A stretch of DNA of 64,000 bases from Deltaproteobacteria bacterium IMCC39524 (GTDB taxonomy: Bacteria; Desulfobacterota; Desulfuromonadia; Desulfuromonadales; BM103). How positions within the stretch are numbered: position 1 is the first letter of the stretch; every line of letters starts with the position of its first letter. The stretch covers positions 62,001-126,000 of the forward strand of contig JARUHJ010000007.1 in the NCBI GenBank assembly GCA_029667085.1. The letters are read 5' to 3'. This document shows, piece after piece, positions 46,613 to 54,751 of the stretch. A program made the translations under genes and the position numbers. The notes below the pieces were generated by a model. It saw nothing but the letters and a program-made list of their open reading frames with translations. It did not search any database and had not been told where the DNA came from.

Positions 46613-48070
46613 TTAAAATTCTGGTTTCCGTTTGTGCCATTCCGTCGCCTGCTCGTAAGCATGGGCTGTGCGCAAAAGAGTTGCTTCATCGAAAGGCTTG
46701 CCGATCAACTGCAGGCCGATTGGTCGCTCGTCTGTCGAGAAACCGCAGGGCAGACTCATGGCACAGGTGCCGGCCAGGTTGACCGGGATCGTGTAAATGT
46801 CCGACAGGTACATCTGCAGCGGGTCGTTGACCTTCTCTCCCAAGGCGAAGGCAGGGGTTGGTGCCACCGGCGTCAAGAGCGCGTCTACGGTTTCAAAGGC
46901 GTTCAAGAAGTCCTGACGGATCAGGGTCCTGACTTTCTGTGCCTTGAGGTAATAAGCATCGTAATAACCCGAAGAGAGGGCGTAGGTGCCGAGCATGATG
47001 CGACGCTTGACTTCGGAACCGAATCCGGCCGCACGAGTCTGCATGTACATATCGACCAGATTATCGGCATTCTCGGCGCGCAGGCCATAGCGTACGCCGT
47101 CGTACCGCGCGAGGTTGCTGGAAGCCTCTGCTGTTGCGATCAGGTAGTAGCAGGCGACCGCGTAAGAGGTGTGCGGGAGGCTGACCTCAATAATCTCTGC
47201 GCCCAGTTCACGGTATTTGTCTGCGGCCTGTTCGACCGCTTTGCGGACATCGTCATCCAGGCCTTCGATGAAGTATTCTTTCGGCAGGCCGATCTTCAAC
47301 CCTTTAAGGTCTCCGGTCAGGTTGCTTTGATAGTCAGCGACCGGGGTGTTGACGGAGGTGGAGTCTGCCGGGTCGTAGCCGGCGATGGCTTGCAACATCA
47401 GGGCGCAGTCGCGAACGTCGCGGGTGACCGGACCGACCTGGTCCAGTGATGAAGCATAGGCAATGACGCCGTAACGGGAGACCCGACCGTAGGTCGGCTT
47501 GAGGCCGACGACGCTGCAGTGTGCCGCCGGTTGCCGGATCGACCCTCCGGTGTCTGTGCCGAGCGCGGCAACCGCCTGGCGCGCGGCTACACTGGCTGCG
47601 CTGCCACCTGAAGAGCCACCCGGAACGAGGTCTTGATTCCAGGGGTTACGAGCCGGGCCAAAGGCGCTGTTCTCGTTGGAGCTGCCCATGGCGAACTCAT
47701 CCATGTTCAACTTGCCGACAATGACGGCTTTTTGTTCTTTGATGCGGGCAATGGCCGTAGCATCGTAAGGGGAGACGTAATTATCGAGAATGCGCGACGC
47801 ACAGGTGGTACGCAATCCGGCGGTATTGAAAATGTCTTTTGCAGCGATTGGCAACCCCGTCAAGGCTTGTGCCTTGCCATCGGCGATAGCTTGATCAGCG
47901 GCCTGCGCTTCTGCGAGCGCCGTTTCGTTGCAGATGGTGATAAAAGTGTTGAGGGCCGGATTGGTCGCCGCAATGCGGTCAAGGTAAGTCTTTGTGACCT
48001 CGACAGACGAGATTTCCCGTTTGTCCAGTTTGGCGCGTAACTCCGAGAGAGTTAGATCATAAACCGTCAT
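46613..48070 (-). CDS. gatA: Asp-tRNA(Asn)/Glu-tRNA(Gln) amidotransferase subunit A
   Basis: 485 aa. Glutaminase subunit with the amidase Ser-cis-Ser-Lys triad: Lys in [14 protein letters not shown], the Gly/Ser-rich [13 protein letters not shown] and [18 protein letters not shown] 48070 matches the family start ([14 protein letters not shown]); an upstream in-frame extension to 48148 would overlap gatC and is rejected. Confidence 0.97.
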   Translation of the reverse strand: MTVYDLTLSELRAKLDKREISSVEVTKTYLDRIAATNPALNTFITICNETALAEAQAADQAIADGKAQALTGLPIAAKDIFNTAGLRTTCASRILDNYVSPYDATAIARIKEQKAVIVGKLNMDEFAMGSSNENSAFGPARNPWNQDLVPGGSSGGSAASVAARQAVAALGTDTGGSIRQPAAHCSVVGLKPTYGRVSRYGVIAYASSLDQVGPVTRDVRDCALMLQAIAGYDPADSTSVNTPVADYQSNLTGDLKGLKIGLPKEYFIEGLDDDVRKAVEQAADKYRELGAEIIEVSLPHTSYAVACYYLIATAEASSNLARYDGVRYGLRAENADNLVDMYMQTRAAGFGSEVKRRIMLGTYALSSGYYDAYYLKAQKVRTLIRQDFLNAFETVDALLTPVAPTPAFALGEKVNDPLQMYLSDIYTIPVNLAGTCAMSLPCGFSTDERPIGLQLIGKPFDEATLLRTAHAYEQATEWHKRKPEF

Positions 48071-48095
48071 AATATTTTGTCCGTAGAGAAGATGT

Positions 48096-48383
48096 TTATT
48101 CGATGACTCGGCGAACCCTGAAGGCGCTCTCTGCAGCGTCAGGAGCATTACTCAAGGCTTGTTCAGGGGTGAACCCGTCTTTTATCTCGTCAGGGCGAAA
48201 GGCGTTTTCCATCGGCACGGCGTGGGCGGTGGGGACGATGCCTTCTGTATCAAGAGCGGCAAGCTGCTCAACATAACCGAGAATTGCATCCATCTCTCCG
48301 GTCAGAGAATCGAGTTCCTCTGCGCTCAATGCCAGGCGAGCGAGGCGACTGACATGCTCGACTTCGGTACGAGTAATTTTCAT
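48096..48383 (-). CDS. gatC: Asp-tRNA(Asn)/Glu-tRNA(Gln) amidotransferase subunit C
   Basis: 95 aa. Small helper that wraps GatA and GatB. Starts [19 protein letters not shown] and ends with [14 protein letters not shown], the usual GatC layout. It opens the gatCAB-mtnA-glnE-receiver/DnaJ line. An in-frame upstream extension to 48452 has no family support. Confidence 0.96.
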   Translation of the reverse strand: MKITRTEVEHVSRLARLALSAEELDSLTGEMDAILGYVEQLAALDTEGIVPTAHAVPMENAFRPDEIKDGFTPEQALSNAPDAAESAFRVRRVIE

Positions 48384-48658
48384 TTCCAGGTAAACCTCCA
48401 AGGCTTGATCTCGTCTAAAAAAGCAAAGAAGAAAATTAGCACGGCGGTCCATAACAAGGCAAGGGCGAGAAGCCTTGTTTCTGCCTGTTTACCCTGTTTT
48501 TCGTGCGATCTGTCGTAAAGTTGCTGATATGATTCGTAGAAGTGGCAAAGTTATCGTCAGTAAGATATCATGCCTTTAGATGGTAGCGCGTTGTTTGTCG
48601 TCAAGACGTTTGTCCATACTATATCTTGAATCCTTAAAATTTGAAGGGGAGGTCTTTC
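48384..48658. other. divergent promoter region gatC / OmpA lipoprotein
   Basis: 275 bp between diverging genes. No gene or clear palindrome; it must hold promoters for the long gatCAB unit and for the lipoprotein. Confidence 0.5.
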
Positions 48659-49327
48659 ATGCTTATGATTAAACGAATTTCAGTTCTGGTCCTGGTTGCG
48701 GTAACTCTGTGGGGTTGTGCTGCGCCTCAGAATAACACTCAAAAAGGGGCTCTTTATGGCACCGGTATCGGCGCGGCCGTTGGCGCCGGTCTGGGGCAGG
48801 TTATTGGTGGCGACACCAAGTCAACGCTGGTCGGCGCAGGCATCGGAGCGGCCCTCGGCGGCGTTGCCGGTGGTTCCATCGGCCGCTATATGGATAACCA
48901 GGAAGCGGAGCTTCGTCAGCAGTTTGCTGCGAGTGATGCGGCTAATATCCAGCGCAATGCCGATCTTCTCGCTGTTACCTTCAAGAGTGATGTCCTCTTC
49001 GAGGTTAACTCGTCAACCTTAAAGGCCGGAGCCTATACGGAGATCGATCGTATCGCCAAGGTTCTGGTGCAGTACCCTCAGACGACGATCCAGATCGCCG
49101 GTCATACGGATAGCTCTGGTGCTGAAAGCTACAACCAGACGCTCTCTGAGCGTCGTGCCATGAGCGTTCAGAATGCTTTGTCCGGCCGGGGTGTCGATGC
49201 TACGCGCATGCAGGTGATCGGTTTTGGTGAAGGTCAGCCGATTGCTGATAACGCAACGGAGGCCGGACGCCAGCTGAATCGACGGGTGGTTGTTACGATT
49301 GCTCCCCAACAGGGCGCGACTTACTAA
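48659..49327 (+). CDS. OmpA-family peptidoglycan-associated lipoprotein with glycine zipper
   Basis: 222 aa. Lipobox VTLWGCAAP places the lipidated Cys near residue 20. A glycine-zipper region follows (GTGIGAAVGAGLGQVIGG, GAGIGAALGGVAGGSIG), then an OmpA/MotB C-terminal domain (about 110-215) with GHTDSSGAESYNQTLSERRA for peptidoglycan contact. It resembles the YiaD/Pal-like outer-membrane lipoproteins. ATG 48659 has GGGGAGG 6 nt upstream; an in-frame TTG 18 nt earlier is rejected. Ends at a shared terminator. Confidence 0.93.
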   Translation: MLMIKRISVLVLVAVTLWGCAAPQNNTQKGALYGTGIGAAVGAGLGQVIGGDTKSTLVGAGIGAALGGVAGGSIGRYMDNQEAELRQQFAASDAANIQRNADLLAVTFKSDVLFEVNSSTLKAGAYTEIDRIAKVLVQYPQTTIQIAGHTDSSGAESYNQTLSERRAMSVQNALSGRGVDATRMQVIGFGEGQPIADNATEAGRQLNRRVVVTIAPQQGATY

Positions 49328-49350
49328 TCGAAACAAGTTTAAAATCCGAC

Positions 49351-49387
49351 AAAAAAGCGACTCCTGATAGGGAGTCGCTTTTTTGTT
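49351..49387. terminator. bidirectional terminator between OmpA lipoprotein and tatA
   Basis: Stem AAAAAGCGACTCC / GGGAGTCGCTTTTT with 5-nt loop; A-run and T-run flank it, so it can serve the convergent genes on both strands. Confidence 0.93.
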
Positions 49388-49407
49388 GTTAACTATTTAG
49401 CTCCGGA

Positions 49408-49605
49408 CTATTTGTCCTGCTCTTTATCATCGATTTTTTCAGGTTCCTCTTCAGACTTCTCTTCGTTACCTTCTTTGACGCCGTCCTTGAAGTTGCGCAG
49501 GCCTTTACCCAGCGCACCACCAACCTGTGGTAATTTGCCGGCACCGAAAATAATCATGACAAGTACCAGGATGATAATCAGTTCTGTTGTACCAAGTCCG
49601 AACAT
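49408..49605 (-). CDS. tatA: Sec-independent translocase subunit TatA/E
   Basis: 65 aa. Begins [20 protein letters not shown] (membrane helix), then the amphipathic helix with [20 protein letters not shown] and an acidic tail. Forms the protein-conducting part of the twin-arginine pathway, which exports folded cofactor proteins. No tatB or tatC is adjacent. Confidence 0.95.
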   Translation of the reverse strand: MFGLGTTELIIILVLVMIIFGAGKLPQVGGALGKGLRNFKDGVKEGNEEKSEEEPEKIDDKEQDK

Positions 49606-49684
49606 GGGAGTGACTCCTTGAAAGAGTTGTTTGTGCCATCATCATAGCCATATCCATGGAAAAATCAACTGATTTACAGACTCT

Positions 49685-49698
49685 TGCCGTATACGGCA
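49685..49698. promoter_or_regulatory. 14-bp perfect palindrome upstream of tatA
   Basis: TGCCGTATACGGCA lies 80 nt upstream of the tatA ATG. It could be an operator; nothing else supports this. Confidence 0.3.
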
Positions 49699-49769
49699 TT
49701 CTCGCAAATTAATCGGACCTATTGCCCATACTAAGGGAATACGTCTTTACGCGAGAATAGGAAAAGCTC

Positions 49770-49878
49770 AACGCAAAGACGCAAAGATAAGCAAGGAAAG
49801 ACGCAAAGGGAGTTTGTCCTCGCTTTTTGAGATGGTTTTCTTTGCGGGCTTTCTCTGCCCCCTTTGCGCCTTTGCGTT
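49770..49878. repeat. inverted repeat of the AACGCAAAGACGCAAAG family
   Basis: The left side starts AACGCAAAGACGCAAAG (49770) and the right end, read on the minus strand from 49878, starts AACGCAAAGGCGCAAAG. The interior also carries repeated GCAAAG and AAGACGCAAAGG. The 109-bp element has no reading frame. Related arms occur at 9793-9879. Confidence 0.75.
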
Positions 49879-49888
49879 AAATAGTTTT

Positions 49889-49907
49889 GTGGTTATCTAC
49901 TTCACTC
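49889..49907 (-). repeat. short motif GAAGTAGATAACCA, copy 1
   Basis: Read on the minus strand: GAGTGAAGTAGATAACCAC. The same core recurs on the plus strand at 50126-50147 and 62216-62237 beside other repeats. Confidence 0.55.
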
Positions 49908-49985
49908 AACTAACTGATCAAGGTTAGCAGACAACCATTCTATCCTTACAAATCAAGAGGCTTTAAGGTCAAAAGAAATATTAAT

Positions 49986-50095
49986 AACAGGGATAGGCAG
50001 GATAAGCAGGATAAAGTCAAAACCTTCGGAGTGTGGAGAAATCACTAATGTTTGGTTCTTATGGTTTTATCCTATACATCCTGTATATCCCTGTT
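49986..50095. repeat. inverted repeat of the AACAGGGATA-AGGATA family
   Basis: Left arm 49986-50016 (AACAGGGATAGGCAGGATAA...) pairs with right arm 50065-50095, whose reverse complement starts AACAGGGATATACAGGATG. Arms match at most positions over 31 nt. AGGATA recurs about every 9-10 nt in each arm. Confidence 0.75.
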
Positions 50096-50125
50096 CAAAA
50101 AAAGTTTAAGACCCTATGGCTATTG

Positions 50126-50147
50126 GTGGAGCGAAGTAGATAATCAG
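50126..50147 (+). repeat. short motif GGAGCGAAGTAGATAATCAG, copy 2
   Basis: Closes the repeat cluster of 49.77-50.15 kb in opposite orientation to the copy at 49889-49907, and nearly matches 62216-62237. Confidence 0.55.
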
Positions 50148-50172
50148 ATAGCTTTTTTATGTAGGCCCGAAT

Positions 50173-50201
50173 AAAAAAAGGGACCGACAGTTGCCGGTCC
50201 C
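50173..50201 (-). terminator. intrinsic terminator of the octahaem cytochrome operon
   Basis: Stem GGGACCG (50180-50186) with CGGTCCC (50195-50201). On the minus strand seven U follow (A-run 50173-50179). It lies 25 nt after the octahaem cytochrome stop. Confidence 0.92.
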
Positions 50202-50226
50202 CGTAAGCCAAACAAGTTAAGGGCGC

Positions 50227-51615
50227 TTATTTGGATCTTGCGAATTTAGGGTTGTCCATCGGGTCGCCTTTGTAGCCGAGGTCTTCCCAGGTCATCCGGC
50301 CGTTGTCTCCGTGGCAGTCCAGGCAACCCAGGGCATCTTCTTTGGGAGAAACCATGTGGTTGATGCTCCAGTACATTTCGGTGGGCGCAAAGCCATATTC
50401 ACCACTGTAGGCAAGACCGCTGGACTCCATGCCGAGGCGAGCTGCCTTATCCCAGTCGTAGTCGACCCAGTAGCCGCCATCACCGAAAACTTTTGCGGTG
50501 ATGAAGTACTTGTTCTTTGAATCATAGATCTGCTTGCCTGAATGGAGCTTGAAGGGGTGGATCTTGGCCTTCTCATCCTTGATATCGCCATTAGGGTAAG
50601 TCAGGTAGGTCATTTTCGACGGGTCCATTTTATCGCCACGGTTGTATGCGCTGGCGCTACCGTTGTACCAGAGGTAGTTGGGTGTCACCATTTTACCCCA
50701 GGTGAAGTGGCCTTTCTTTTTGTTGTAAGAGTGTTTGCCGTTTTCATCTACAGGAGCTTCAATGTCCTGTCCGGCCGTTGACCAGTCCCATGAAAGCTTG
50801 GTGGGGACTTCTTTGGCGTAGAACGGAATATGGCACGTCTGGCAGGAGATGTCCTCTGCGTGCTTGTTCAGTCTGCTCTGGGCATGAGGAGCGTCTTCAT
50901 GGCACTTGGCGCAGGAGAAATGGCTGGTACCGCCCGGTGAAACACCGAGTGAGTTGCCGGGGATCGCATGACCTTCTGTGACGTGGCACTCCTGGCAAGT
51001 GAAGTCATTGCCATCGGCATCCATGTGAACATCAACAGAACGGCTTGGATACTCCATGGAAGAGTCGAGATCGCCGTGCTTGACCGCATCTCCGCCACCA
51101 CCATAGAAGTGACAGGTGCCGCAGTTGAAACGGCTTGGTGCGCCAACGCTCTGGGCGACGTAAACCAGGTCGACACGCTTGGCAGGGTTGCCTGCTCCCG
51201 TGGCTTCTTTAACGTAGGTTCCCGTAGTGTCATGGCAGACCAGGCAGTCAACCTTGCTGGAATCGGTGAAGTCGAAACTGGAATCTGTCCAGCCGTAGCC
51301 GGCGTGACAGCTGGTGCAGCGTGGCTCATTGCCGGAGATTGAAGTGCAAAAATTGTTGATCGCATTTTTCTTGCCGCGAACAACTTTCTTACCGTCAACC
51401 ATTTGCTCCTGAGCCCAGGTCCAGTGAGTGGTCTTCATGAAGTCATTGGCGTGCTTCTCGTGGCACTTAAGACACTTGGCCGTTACTTCCGGCCCAGTAT
51501 CAAGAGGGCCCTGAAGGTAGTAGGAGTGGTCGTTTTCGACTGCCAGCGCTGTGGCTGCAGTCAGGGCGAGTAGTAGGACGCTGCAGAGTACGCCTGACAT
51601 AAACGCTTTTTTCAT
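50227..51615 (-). CDS. octahaem c-type cytochrome, tetrathionate reductase (Otr) family
   Basis: 462 aa with signal peptide (about 1-25), so periplasmic. Eight CxxCH sites: CLKCH, CTSCH, CLVCH, CGTCH, CQECH, CAKCH, CQTCH, CLDCH. Otr active-site residues of Shewanella (Asn61, Cys64, Asp150, Lys153) have candidate equivalents in INNFC and GDAVKHGDLD, with the same spacing; the lysine would ligate one haem in place of His. Otr reduces tetrathionate, nitrite and hydroxylamine in vitro, and the physiological substrate is unsettled. Last gene of the porin/cytochrome cluster, 175 nt after the barrel gene; AAGGAG precedes the ATG. Confidence 0.92.
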   Translation of the reverse strand: MKKAFMSGVLCSVLLLALTAATALAVENDHSYYLQGPLDTGPEVTAKCLKCHEKHANDFMKTTHWTWAQEQMVDGKKVVRGKKNAINNFCTSISGNEPRCTSCHAGYGWTDSSFDFTDSSKVDCLVCHDTTGTYVKEATGAGNPAKRVDLVYVAQSVGAPSRFNCGTCHFYGGGGDAVKHGDLDSSMEYPSRSVDVHMDADGNDFTCQECHVTEGHAIPGNSLGVSPGGTSHFSCAKCHEDAPHAQSRLNKHAEDISCQTCHIPFYAKEVPTKLSWDWSTAGQDIEAPVDENGKHSYNKKKGHFTWGKMVTPNYLWYNGSASAYNRGDKMDPSKMTYLTYPNGDIKDEKAKIHPFKLHSGKQIYDSKNKYFITAKVFGDGGYWVDYDWDKAARLGMESSGLAYSGEYGFAPTEMYWSINHMVSPKEDALGCLDCHGDNGRMTWEDLGYKGDPMDNPKFARSK

Positions 51616-51748
51616 GGTTGTTTCTCCTTAAAAAAGAAAGGTGTGTCGCTGGTTAGAGTTTTGTAAGATTATTTATGTTTACCAGAATAATGGTCTTTGG
51701 CAAACCAACATAATATATCGATATATAGATTAATATCGCCAAATAAGT

Positions 51749-51773
51749 GGGGGAGAGGTTGAACCTCTCCCCC
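51749..51773. terminator. hairpin between the barrel and octahaem genes
   Basis: A perfect 12-bp inverted repeat (GGGGGAGAGGTT and its complement) with almost no spacer, 18 nt after the barrel stop. No U-run follows on the minus strand, so it may attenuate rather than stop transcription into the cytochrome gene. An AT-only palindrome around TATATCGATATA lies at 51713-51726. Confidence 0.6.
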
Positions 51774-51790
51774 AAGAAGAACGGTCTGAC

Positions 51791-53545
51791 TTAGAACTGC
51801 ACTGTCAGAGAAGCATTCAGGTCATAAGCTGTGTCGATGACGGGCAACAGGGAGTAAGCAGTGCCATCCTGGATGTCGTCAATCTTTTTCGGCTTGCCAA
51901 CCGGTGAGCCGCTGTTGCTGTACTCGAAGTCGTAGTAGAGACCAGCAAGCTTGATGAACATCTTCGGGTTAATGTCGAAGATATAGTAGGCTTCGCCGAC
52001 ATGACCGCGGGTGGCCAGCTTGCTGCCAAGAGAGTCATCTTGGCCCTGGGTGAAAGGGGTCCAGTATTTGGAGCCGTAGTTGTACTCCAGGCCGGCCTTG
52101 CCGTAGGGCGCTGGAACCTGGACACCGGCGTAGAAGCCGTAACCGTCGCGGTTCTTGTCTTCGCTGGCGTTTTTCGGAACCATATAGATCTCGGTGCCGT
52201 CAGCAGAGAGCTCGGCTTCGAAAACTGCATCGGTGCCCATGCCGCCGAACATGCCGGCATTGCCGTTGGGGCGCATCTGGGTCCAACCGACAGAGGTGAA
52301 CCATTTAATGCCGTTGTCTTCAGCACGGGAGAAGACCATGCCAGCGAGGTTGATATCACCGATCGTAGTGCTGGGCTGATAGCGGGTTTCAAAGTTGAAG
52401 TTGGGGAACTTCTGCATGTCCTTGTACAGCGTTGGAGCGAACAGCTCGGCATATTGAGTCGGGAAAGCGATGGTTCCCTTGAAGCCGTCGTTGATGTCCT
52501 GGGCCGTAAAGATAGTGGTCTGGAAGAAGTTCTGGCCATCATTGTACAGGTCGAAGTTGAAGCCGGCAAAATGGGTGTCTTTAGTGGTTCTGAGGTCGTT
52601 GAAAAGCTCACCGTTGCCCCACTCGGACTCAAAACCCTGGCCGTAGCAGAAGCGGGCGACCATGCCTTCGATGCCGGTCAGGTCTTCGAGGCTGCGGCCA
52701 ACCGTGATGCCGTCAAAGTTGAGGAACATGACGTTACCGGTCGGGGTGCCGCCGCGCAGTTCGTTCTCGCGGACCTCGGTGGGAGGGCCGTAAGTGGAGG
52801 GACGACGACCGATGGAGAGGTACATGCCCGTATCAGCGATATTGCTCCAGTCCATGTAGGCGCGATCTACGCGAAGGGCGTCACCGTTAGTGTTCCCACC
52901 GTTGGTGCCGTCCATGGAGAAGGCTCGCCAGGAATCAAAAACCTGAGAATTGGTAGAATCACCCCAGTTCTTGTACATGGCCAGACGACCAGAAAACTTA
53001 ACATTGTCCCACACCTTAGCTTTCATGTTGAGGCGTAAACGGGAGTCGTACATGATGTCGTTGTTGATGTCGCTTGTGTCGGGATTTATTGCAAGTCTGA
53101 AATTCCCAACACCAGGAGCATTGTTGACTGGATCCATCATGTATGCGCCCATCATTTGCTGAAGCATTGTGAACATTTCAGGATCAGTTTTAGCCAAGTT
53201 GGTAAACAGTGTATTCAGCGCAGCACCCGAACCTGGGTCTGTCTGCCAAACTGCCGCTTTGTTGAAGAAATCCGTGAAATCAACCTGAATCCCTGGGTTA
53301 AAAGTCACATCATTGTAGTGCAGGCTGTGAGCTCTGGAGCGCAAGTCCCCGCTGAACTCAATGCGATCGAGGGTCGCGTGACGCTCAGCGCCATCGACAC
53401 GATCGTTCAGCTCCTCAAGTTCTTCGCTCAACTCCTGGATCTGCTTCTGCAGCTCCGAGATCATGGCGTCTTCTTGGCCCGCCGCGAAGGTGGTCATCGG
53501 CAGAGCCAGCAGCGTCGCCATAACCAGGTAAAGAAACTTCTGCAT
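51791..53545 (-). CDS. DUF3373-type outer-membrane beta-barrel (porin-like)
   Basis: 584 aa. Signal peptide MQKFLYLVMATLLALPMTTFA, a short coiled coil (ISELQKQIQELSEELEELND, the trimerisation type seen in some porins), then a long beta-rich region with aromatic strand ends and a terminal phenylalanine (LNASLTVQF), the usual barrel-assembly signal. Similar to DUF3373 proteins found in Geobacter and Pelobacter relatives. It lies between two monohaem cytochromes and an octahaem cytochrome, which suggests substrate entry or an outer-membrane role in electron transfer. GGAGG precedes the ATG. Confidence 0.85.
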   Translation of the reverse strand: MQKFLYLVMATLLALPMTTFAAGQEDAMISELQKQIQELSEELEELNDRVDGAERHATLDRIEFSGDLRSRAHSLHYNDVTFNPGIQVDFTDFFNKAAVWQTDPGSGAALNTLFTNLAKTDPEMFTMLQQMMGAYMMDPVNNAPGVGNFRLAINPDTSDINNDIMYDSRLRLNMKAKVWDNVKFSGRLAMYKNWGDSTNSQVFDSWRAFSMDGTNGGNTNGDALRVDRAYMDWSNIADTGMYLSIGRRPSTYGPPTEVRENELRGGTPTGNVMFLNFDGITVGRSLEDLTGIEGMVARFCYGQGFESEWGNGELFNDLRTTKDTHFAGFNFDLYNDGQNFFQTTIFTAQDINDGFKGTIAFPTQYAELFAPTLYKDMQKFPNFNFETRYQPSTTIGDINLAGMVFSRAEDNGIKWFTSVGWTQMRPNGNAGMFGGMGTDAVFEAELSADGTEIYMVPKNASEDKNRDGYGFYAGVQVPAPYGKAGLEYNYGSKYWTPFTQGQDDSLGSKLATRGHVGEAYYIFDINPKMFIKLAGLYYDFEYSNSGSPVGKPKKIDDIQDGTAYSLLPVIDTAYDLNASLTVQF

Positions 53546-53575
53546 CTTGGTACCTCCTAATAAAATAGTGAAAAT

Positions 53576-53926
53576 CTACTGGCCGCAGGTTTCCGGTTGT
53601 GCAGAGTCTGCGGCATGATCATACATAAACTGTATGATATCAATAAGTTCGTTTGAAGAAATCTTGTCCCAGGCTCCCGGTGCAAGCTTGTTATGCTTGT
53701 CTTTCTTGTAGAAACGCTCCCACTGTTTCTGAGTCTTCGAGAGTGGCGTCATGGTGCCGCCATCGCTTCCGGCCAGATGACAATACTTGCACTTCTCTTT
53801 TGCCAGGGCCTTGCCTGCCTTGGAATCGCCCCCTTCGATTGCAGCTTGCGCGATTGTGATTGTAATCAGGCTCGCAAAAAACAGGGTTAAACAAGAGACC
53901 TTAAGCGATTTCAGGACAACTTTCAT
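53576..53926 (-). CDS. secreted monohaem cytochrome c, copy A
   Basis: 116 aa with signal peptide ending near IAQAA. One CKYCH haem site. Its paralogue at 53982 shares GG...TP..KTQ.QW.R, and the tail DHAADS.QP.TCG. The conserved His in DHAADS and C-terminal Cys are notable, while the methionines (TMTPLS here, TPMTK there) are not aligned, so the sixth ligand is unclear. GGAGG precedes the ATG. Second gene of the cluster, 30 nt before the barrel gene. Confidence 0.9.
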   Translation of the reverse strand: MKVVLKSLKVSCLTLFFASLITITIAQAAIEGGDSKAGKALAKEKCKYCHLAGSDGGTMTPLSKTQKQWERFYKKDKHNKLAPGAWDKISSNELIDIIQFMYDHAADSAQPETCGQ

Positions 53927-53981
53927 GGTCGAGCCTCCAGCAGGGTCATTGGATCCGAGCTAGATCTCCTTCGAAAACTAT

Positions 53982-54302
53982 TTAGCCGCAAGTCTGTGGC
54001 TGAGGAGAGTCTGCCGCGTGATCAAACAGGAACTGCTGAATGTCTTTCAAATCTTGTTCCGAAAGATTTTTCCAGGCCTCTTCGTCATGCTTTTTCTTGT
54101 CGAAAAGGCGGTCCCACTGAGACTGGGTTTTGGTCATTGGGGTGACTTCGCCGCCTTCACCGCCACTTGAATGACAGGTTTTGCAGGTTTTTTTGAAGAG
54201 GTGCTTGCCTTTCCGTGGGTTGCCACCCTCGGCAGCCAGGGCTGATGTTGCAATGAAGGTCACCAGGGTAAGAAAGATTACTGACTTGATTAAGCTTTTC
54301 AT
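53982..54302 (-). CDS. secreted monohaem cytochrome c, copy B
   Basis: 106 aa with signal peptide (MKSLIKSVIFLTLVTFIATSALA). One CKTCH site, then TPMTKTQSQWDRLF and a tail ending DHAADSPQPQTCG. It opens the cytochrome cluster, 55 nt before copy A. Presumed to shuttle electrons to or from the octahaem cytochrome; this is inferred from context. Confidence 0.9.
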   Translation of the reverse strand: MKSLIKSVIFLTLVTFIATSALAAEGGNPRKGKHLFKKTCKTCHSSGGEGGEVTPMTKTQSQWDRLFDKKKHDEEAWKNLSEQDLKDIQQFLFDHAADSPQPQTCG

Positions 54303-54751
54303 GATTGATATGCCTCCGCTTTTTGTTGTTACCGGGTCTCGCTATGTCACTATGTCACCAGCATAACTTAAGCTTGACTGACCGGCCTATATTGGTTTTC
54401 GTATATTCTAATTTCACAATCTATGCCAATTTGACTAAGCATATATCTAAGATATTGAATTAAGCAAAAAAGTACCTCATAGATGCGTTTTCTGCATTGG
54501 TTCTAGTGTGAATCGTATCATAAGAACACTCTAATGACAGTGATATAACTGAAGATGTGAAATATAAGTTCGCCTTTTGACCAATCTCGTTTTCAGATTG
54601 GATCAAAGGTGTCTTCCTGCAAGAAGGATATTAATCTTCAGGAGTGTCTTCAATTGCCCAAAAGCTATAGTTTCTTCTAGATGTTTAATAAATTTTTATT
54701 TATATTTAAACATCTTTCTCTTCTCTGTTTTGAAATGGGGGTCTTGTCAGA
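54303..54751. other. divergent regulatory region of the cytochrome operon and the GGDEF-EAL gene
   Basis: 449 bp, AT-rich, no supported gene. A long leader precedes the GGDEF-EAL gene. No clear operator, sigma-54 site or c-di-GMP riboswitch was recognised. Confidence 0.5.

Noticed and set aside
49770-50147. CRISPR array
   Set aside because: Repeats are inverted and of mixed type, without regular spacers or cas genes.
54303-54751. sigma-54 promoter or c-di-GMP riboswitch for the cytochrome operon
   Set aside because: A TGGCATAGATTGT stretch lacks the GC of the -12 element, and no GEMM core was seen.
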